Origin: Alphaproteobacteria bacterium
GTDB taxonomy: Bacteria; Pseudomonadota; Alphaproteobacteria; Micavibrionales; CSBR16-224
Length of the DNA: 9,648 nucleotides
Assembly: GCA_007116755.1 (NCBI GenBank)
Contig: SKHU01000026.1
Span: forward strand, 1 to 9,648
Direction: 5' to 3'
Every line of letters starts with the position of its first letter. Position 1 is the first letter of the stretch. Under the pieces are notes generated by a model. The model was given only the letters and a program-made list of their open reading frames with translations, was not told the DNA's origin and made no database searches. This document shows, in pieces, positions 5,548 through 9,648 of the stretch. A program made the translations under genes and the position numbers.

Positions 5548-5632
5548 GTCATCCTGAGCCGACAGGCGAAGGATCTCTTTTTGCCGCACGCAAAAGATTC
5601 TTCCCCCGGATCAAGTCCGGGGTCAGAATGAC
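5548..5632. repeat. palindromic intergenic repeat, GTCATCCTGAG family, copy 3
   Basis: This 85-bp element has inverted ends GTCATCCTGA (5548-5557) and TCAGAATGAC (5623-5632). The right half contains its own hairpin, CCCCGGA, TCAAG loop, TCCGGGG (5604-5622 region), and GATTC (GANTC) at 5596-5600. The right end overlaps the 3' end of holB and encodes its last codons and stop. On the forward strand the element is followed by GA and then eight T residues (5635-5642). The whole hairpin may therefore act as a second terminator for the MaoC-like gene. Confidence 0.88.
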
Positions 5633-6723
5633 GATTTTTTTTGCGGGGCAGATTGCAAAAGACCGCAGAGCTGCAAAACCGCTGCGTAAATATCAAGATT
5701 GGCGGCATCGGCGCGGCGGAGAAGATCGCGCGCCGCCTCCCACAGCGTAAACCATTCCTGCGGGCTGCGGCTTTGTGCAAAGCCGCCAGCCGCGCGGTTT
5801 TTTAGCGTGTCTTTGGCCGTTTCCGCAAGCAGGTCGCATAAAATCTCGCCAAACAGGGCAAAACGCTGCTTGTCGGCGGAAAGCGCGGCGGCGAGTTCAT
5901 GGGCGCGGCTTTCGGTAAAGCCGGAAAGCAATTCGGTAATCTCGCGGTAAATCTCCGTACCGCCGGCCTCGTGCAGCGTCAGCGCATAGCCGATCCGCCC
6001 GCGCGCGGCGGCGGCCAGATCGCGTTTTTCTTCTGCCTTAAGACCGGGCAGGGCTTTATCAAACAATTCGGAGATATGCGTTTCGGCAAGCGGCTCCAGC
6101 GGCATCAGGCGGCAGCGCGAATGCACTGTCGGCAGCAATTTTCCGGGCGCGGCGGTGACGATAAGAAGCAAACATTGCGGCGGCGGTTCTTCCAGCGTTT
6201 TCAAAACGGCGTTTTGCGCGGCGATATTCATCTCTTCGGCATTGTCGATAATAACGACACGCCAGCCGCCATCAGCCGCCGTCTGTTGCAAAAATTGCGG
6301 CACACGCCGCGCCCCGTCAATGCCGATAAATGCATTGGCGCGCTTTTTTCCCTTGCCGTCCGTATCCGACGGCGCAACATAAAGCAGGCCGGGGTGACTG
6401 CCTGCGGCGATTTTGCGTGCGGCGGGATGTTCCATATCCGCAGCAAGATTTTCCGCAGGCGCATCCTCGCCGAACAGCCCGCCGCTGTCCTCCTCCGCCT
6501 TGCCGGAGAGCAGGTAACGCGCCAGACGAAAGGCCAGCGTCGCCTTGCCGATACCGCCGGGGCCGGAAAAAATCAGCGCATGCGGCAAACGGCCGGCGGC
6601 GATGTCTTTCAGCAGCGCTTTTTCCGCCGCCTCATGGCCGAGCAGCAGCGGATTTTCCTGCGGCGGCGGCAGCATACCGTCTTCTTCCCCCGTATCCGGC
6701 AGATCAAGCGCAAGACTATCCAT
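5623..6723 (-). CDS. holB: DNA polymerase III delta-prime subunit (clamp loader)
   Basis: This is an AAA+ subunit of the clamp loader that places the beta sliding clamp on primed DNA. The 366-residue protein has LPHALIFSGPGGIGKATLAF, with the P-loop at residues 54-62, and a Walker B-like VVIIDNAEEM ending near residue 164. NAVLKTLEEPP (171-181) is typical of delta-prime and gamma subunits, and VHSRCR contains the SRC motif (S202, R203, C204) that carries the sensor arginine. The four clustered cysteines that bind zinc near the P-loop in E. coli delta-prime are absent; the first cysteine is C184. The ATG overlaps the last 8 nt of tmk (ATGGATAG), which implies translational coupling. The final residues KKSSF and the stop come partly from a palindromic repeat, so the native C-terminus may have been altered. 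It is the last visible gene of the ileS-tmk-holB operon and converges on the MaoC-like gene. Confidence 0.93.
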   Translation of the reverse strand: MDSLALDLPDTGEEDGMLPPPQENPLLLGHEAAEKALLKDIAAGRLPHALIFSGPGGIGKATLAFRLARYLLSGKAEEDSGGLFGEDAPAENLAADMEHPAARKIAAGSHPGLLYVAPSDTDGKGKKRANAFIGIDGARRVPQFLQQTAADGGWRVVIIDNAEEMNIAAQNAVLKTLEEPPPQCLLLIVTAAPGKLLPTVHSRCRLMPLEPLAETHISELFDKALPGLKAEEKRDLAAAARGRIGYALTLHEAGGTEIYREITELLSGFTESRAHELAAALSADKQRFALFGEILCDLLAETAKDTLKNRAAGGFAQSRSPQEWFTLWEAARDLLRRADAANLDIYAAVLQLCGLLQSAPQKKSSF

Positions 6724-7402
6724 TCAGCGCCTCTTTACGGTGCAGGGAGAATTTTTCGGCAAAAGCGCGGCGGATCTCCGCCTGCACATGTTCAAGCGGC
6801 AGGGCGGCATCGATAACGGCGCAGCGCTGCGGGTTGTTTTTTGCAATCTCCAGAAAACCGTCGCGCAGCCGCGCGTGAAATTCCAGCCCCATGCGTTCAT
6901 AGCGGTCTTCGGTTTTTTCCGCCGCATCCGCCGTTTCCGCAAGATGACGGCCGGATCGTTTCAGCCCTTCCGCCGGATCGATATCCAGAATAAAGGTCAG
7001 ATCAGGCATAAAATCCCCTGCAATTTCGCGGTAGATCGTCTGCAATTGCTGTTGCGGCAGCCCCATGCCGTAGCCTTGAAAAGCGGTGGTGGAATCGACA
7101 AAACGGTCGGAAATCACCCATTGCCCCGCCTCCAGCGCAGGCAGAATTTTTTTCACCAGATGTTCGCGCCGCGCGGCGGAGAGCAGCAGCACTTCGGTCA
7201 GCGGATCCCAGTCGCCGCCGCCGCGCTGCACCAGCAGGGCGCGGATTTTTTCCGCCTCCGCCGTACCGCCCGGCTCGCGCGTCAGAACGGGCGTAATGCC
7301 GCAGTTTTCGGCAAGATATTCGGCAAACAGCCCGATCTGCGTGGTTTTTCCGGTGCCGTCGCCGCCTTCGAATGTGATGAATTTTCCCCGCTGCCCCGTC
7401 AT
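6716..7402 (-). CDS. tmk: thymidylate kinase
   Basis: It phosphorylates dTMP to dTDP with ATP, an essential step of dTTP supply. The 228-residue protein is of normal length for bacterial Tmk. It shows the P-loop FEGGDGTGKTTQ (residues 11-22), TREPGG (41-46), the DRF motif followed by VDSTTAFQGYG (99-112), and a LID region (about 148-170) rich in arginine. A P-loop with no arginine together with a basic LID fits the E. coli-like type II enzymes. The frame is open up to 7621, but that stretch lies within ileS in another frame. The ATG at 7402 begins the conserved GKFITFEGGDGTG block and overlaps the ileS stop as ATGA, so it is the true start. The overlaps at both ends indicate one transcript with coupled translation. 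Confidence 0.95.
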   Translation of the reverse strand: MTGQRGKFITFEGGDGTGKTTQIGLFAEYLAENCGITPVLTREPGGTAEAEKIRALLVQRGGGDWDPLTEVLLLSAARREHLVKKILPALEAGQWVISDRFVDSTTAFQGYGMGLPQQQLQTIYREIAGDFMPDLTFILDIDPAEGLKRSGRHLAETADAAEKTEDRYERMGLEFHARLRDGFLEIAKNNPQRCAVIDAALPLEHVQAEIRRAFAEKFSLHRKEALNG

Positions 7403-9648
7403 GCCGCCGCCATTTTTTCGGTTTTGACGGCTTCGGCGCAGCGTTTGCAGATGGCGGGGTGTTCGGCATCCGCGCCCGTGTCGGAAGTGTATTTCCAGCA
7501 GCGCGCGCATTTTTCGCCTGACGCTGCGGCAAATTCCACGCCGATCCCCGAAACGTCTTCCAGCGTGAAGGCGTAAGGCGGCACTTTGGCGATGACAATC
7601 TCCACATCCGAGACGATACATATATCGGCAAAATCGATTGTCATCAGCGTATCGGCCAGCGCGTCATCCTCGACATAGATTTTCGGCGCGGCCTCCAGCG
7701 AGGAACGCACGGCTTTTTCCGCCCGCTTGACCTCCAAAGCGCCGGTGACAACGCGGCGCACATTTTGAATCTGCTGCCATTTTTCCGCCAGCGCATCGTC
7801 GCGCCATTTTTCTTCGACATCGGGAAATTCGCGCAAATGCAGACTGTTTTCAAAACCGTCCAGCGTTTCGCCGTTGCGGATCAGCCACGCTTCTTCCGTT
7901 GTAAAACTCAAAACCGGCGCCAGCCAATGCACAAGATGCAAAAACACCTTGTCCAGAACGGTTTGTGCGGCGCGGCGCTGCAGGCTGCCCGACGGATTGC
8001 AGTACAGATTGTCCTTGCTGATATCAAAGTAAAACGCCGACAAATCTTTGGCGCAGAAATTATGCAGCAGCGTGACAATCCGCTGGAAATCGAAATTTTC
8101 GATATGGCGGCGGATTTCGCCGTCGATATCCCAAAGACGGTGCAGCACCCAGCGTTCCAGCTCCGGCATATCCTCATAGGCAACTTCGTCTTCGGGTTTA
8201 TAGCCGTTGAGATTGCCGAGCAGATAGCAGAACGTGCCGCGGATGCGGCGGTAAATATCCGTATGCCCCTGCAGAATATTTTTGCCGATACGAATATCGT
8301 CGGTGTAATCCGATCCCGCCACCCAGAGCCGGATAATATCCGCGCCGTATTCCTGCAAAAGGTCCAGCGGCGATACGCCGTTGCCGCCGGATTTGGACAT
8401 TTTATAGCCCTTTTCATCCAGAATGAAGCCGTGCGTCAGCACCGATTTGAACGGCGCCGTGCCGTTGGTGCCGCAGGAGACCAGCAGCGAAGACTGGAAC
8501 CAGCCGCGATGCTGATCCGATCCTTCCAGATACAGATCGGCCGGCCATGTCTGGTCGTCGCGTTCCTTCAGCACAAAGCTTTGCGTCGATCCGGATTCAA
8601 ACCAGACATCAATAATATCGGTGACGGGTTCCCATTCCTCTTTGCTGTAGCCGTTGCCGAGAAAATCCTGCGGATCGCGCGTGAACCACGCATCGGAGCC
8701 TTCCTGATGAAACACGTCGATAATACGATCCAGCACGGCCTCGTCCTGCAAAACCTCGCCGCTTGCTTTATTCACGAAAATGGCAATCGGCACGCCCCAT
8801 GCGCGCTGGCGGCTGATGCACCAGTCGCCGCGCGTTTCCACCATCGAGGCAATGCGGTTTTCGCCGCGTTCGGGAACCCAGCGGGTTTTGGCGATCTCGC
8901 CCAGCGCCTTTTCGCGCAGCGTGCGGCCGTCATCGCCGCTTTGCCCGTCCAGCCCGATAAACCATTGCGGCGTGTTACGGAAGATCACCGGCGCTTTTGA
9001 CCGCCACGAATGCGGATAGCTGTGCCGCAACTGCCCTTTGGCCACAAGATTGCCTTCCTCGGCAATCGCTGCCATCACCAGCTTATTGGCAGGACCTTTG
9101 CGCCCGTCCTCAAGATAGACCGGTGCGCCCGCAAACAGCGGCACGGTATCGGCATAAGTACCGTCACCATTGACCGTATGCGGCACCTCGATCCCGTTTT
9201 TGAGGCCGAGTTTATAATCATCCTCCCCGTGGCCGGGGGCGATATGCACAAAGCCCGTTCCCGCATCGGTGGTGACGAAATCGGCTTCCAGCACCGGCAC
9301 GTCGAAATCATAGCCTTTTTTGTGTAATGTATGGTGGCAGACAGCGCCTTTGAAATCCGCGCCTTTGCCGTTCCAGAACACCGTATGCGCGGTGATGTCT
9401 GCGGCTTCCAGCGTTGCCTCCAGCAGCTCTTTGGCGACGATCAGCTTGTCGCCTTTTTGTGCCAGACTGTCTTCGCCCGTATCATCAACGGTGAAACCGA
9501 CGTAATTGATCTCCGCGCCGTAAGCGACGGCGCGGTTGCCGGGCAGTGTCCAGGGCGTGGTTGTCCAGATAACGATATGCGCGTCTTCCAAGCCTTTCGG
9601 TGCGCCCGATTTAAACGGGAATTTCACCCAGACCGTATCGGAAGTATG
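7399..9648 (-). CDS. ileS: isoleucyl-tRNA synthetase, 5' end beyond the window
   Basis: This class I synthetase charges tRNA-Ile with isoleucine. The frame is open to the right edge, so 749 residues are visible; E. coli IleS has 938. About 190 N-terminal residues with the HIGH motif lie outside. Visible parts, numbered from the first full codon, begin with the CP1 editing domain. It has the threonine-rich TTTPWTLPGN (29-38) and HIAPGHGEDDYKLG (135-148), which holds the editing aspartate. Next come VWFESGSTQ (348-356) and GSDQHRGWFQSSLL (376-389) of the catalytic core. The KMSKS loop is exact (416-420, at 8403-8389), followed by the helical anticodon-binding domain. A C-terminal zinc site has C714, C717, C734 and C737 (CARC and CKRC). 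This is the usual bacterial type with C-terminal zinc finger. A GTG at 9627 is internal. The stop overlaps tmk as ATGA. Confidence 0.97.
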   Translation of the reverse strand, partial: HTSDTVWVKFPFKSGAPKGLEDAHIVIWTTTPWTLPGNRAVAYGAEINYVGFTVDDTGEDSLAQKGDKLIVAKELLEATLEAADITAHTVFWNGKGADFKGAVCHHTLHKKGYDFDVPVLEADFVTTDAGTGFVHIAPGHGEDDYKLGLKNGIEVPHTVNGDGTYADTVPLFAGAPVYLEDGRKGPANKLVMAAIAEEGNLVAKGQLRHSYPHSWRSKAPVIFRNTPQWFIGLDGQSGDDGRTLREKALGEIAKTRWVPERGENRIASMVETRGDWCISRQRAWGVPIAIFVNKASGEVLQDEAVLDRIIDVFHQEGSDAWFTRDPQDFLGNGYSKEEWEPVTDIIDVWFESGSTQSFVLKERDDQTWPADLYLEGSDQHRGWFQSSLLVSCGTNGTAPFKSVLTHGFILDEKGYKMSKSGGNGVSPLDLLQEYGADIIRLWVAGSDYTDDIRIGKNILQGHTDIYRRIRGTFCYLLGNLNGYKPEDEVAYEDMPELERWVLHRLWDIDGEIRRHIENFDFQRIVTLLHNFCAKDLSAFYFDISKDNLYCNPSGSLQRRAAQTVLDKVFLHLVHWLAPVLSFTTEEAWLIRNGETLDGFENSLHLREFPDVEEKWRDDALAEKWQQIQNVRRVVTGALEVKRAEKAVRSSLEAAPKIYVEDDALADTLMTIDFADICIVSDVEIVIAKVPPYAFTLEDVSGIGVEFAAASGEKCARCWKYTSDTGADAEHPAICKRCAEAVKTEKMAAA

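Noticed and set aside
5431..5632. CRISPR-like or insertion-sequence interpretation of the repeat cluster
   Set aside because: The repeats are single palindromes of two different families, with no regular spacers, no transposase and no cas genes nearby.
5541..5750. Forward open frame of 69 codons across repeat copy 3
   Set aside because: It is made of palindromic repeat sequence and the reverse complement of the holB 3' end.
5899..6816. Forward-strand open frame (305 codons) opposite holB and the end of tmk
   Set aside because: It spans the reverse complement of two clear, overlapping genes and shows no domain of its own.
7403..7621. Seventy-three-codon N-terminal extension of tmk
   Set aside because: It overlaps the conserved C-terminal zinc finger of IleS in another frame. 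Tmk homology begins at the ATG at 7402, which forms the ATGA overlap.
7765..9000. Long forward-strand open frame (411 codons) opposite ileS
   Set aside because: It is antisense to conserved IleS sequence, including the KMSKS loop, has no recognisable motif, and has a typical shadow composition.
9625..9627. GTG at the right edge as the start of ileS
   Set aside because: The frame stays open upstream to the window edge, and the visible protein begins inside the editing domain. The HIGH-containing N-terminus must lie outside.

Overview
This window looks like ordinary chromosomal DNA from a free-living-type alphaproteobacterium of moderate GC content (not computed exactly). The evidence is the style of the NrdA, NrdB, IleS and OmpA-like proteins, a TTAA-N7-TTAA (CtrA-type) site, GANTC sites in every intergenic repeat, and palindromic intergenic repeats beginning GTCATCCTGAG or GTCATTCCCGCG. 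I cannot name a genus.

Layout. Positions 1-212 hold the open end of a doubtful reverse-strand ORF, then a strong terminator (193-233). Reverse-strand nrdA (1372-3249) and nrdB (267-1250) encode the two subunits of a class I ribonucleotide reductase. They are separated by a gap filled mostly by a palindromic repeat. A 550-bp gene-free control region (3250-3799) lies upstream of nrdA. It contains a pair of NrdR-like boxes 32 bp apart, a perfect CtrA-like site in an A-tract-rich stretch, a decayed repeat copy and the terminator of the next gene. That gene (3800-4726, reverse) is an OmpA-domain lipoprotein. It diverges from a forward MaoC-like hot-dog dehydratase (4916-5404). A convergent gap packed with two different palindromic repeats follows. 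The window ends in a tightly coupled reverse-strand operon read ileS (partial) -> tmk -> holB, with an ATGA overlap and an 8-nt overlap.

The genes share a theme of growth and DNA synthesis. Ribonucleotide reductase and thymidylate kinase feed dNTP supply, delta-prime belongs to the replicase clamp loader, and IleS charges tRNA-Ile. The lipoprotein probably anchors the outer membrane to peptidoglycan. I see no mobile genes, CRISPR, defence island, tRNA or rRNA. The most informative signals are regulatory and repeat-related: the NrdR box pair and CtrA-like site, an RNR with no ATP-cone in either subunit, and a palindromic repeat that supplies the holB stop codon. I found no convincing undescribed system.
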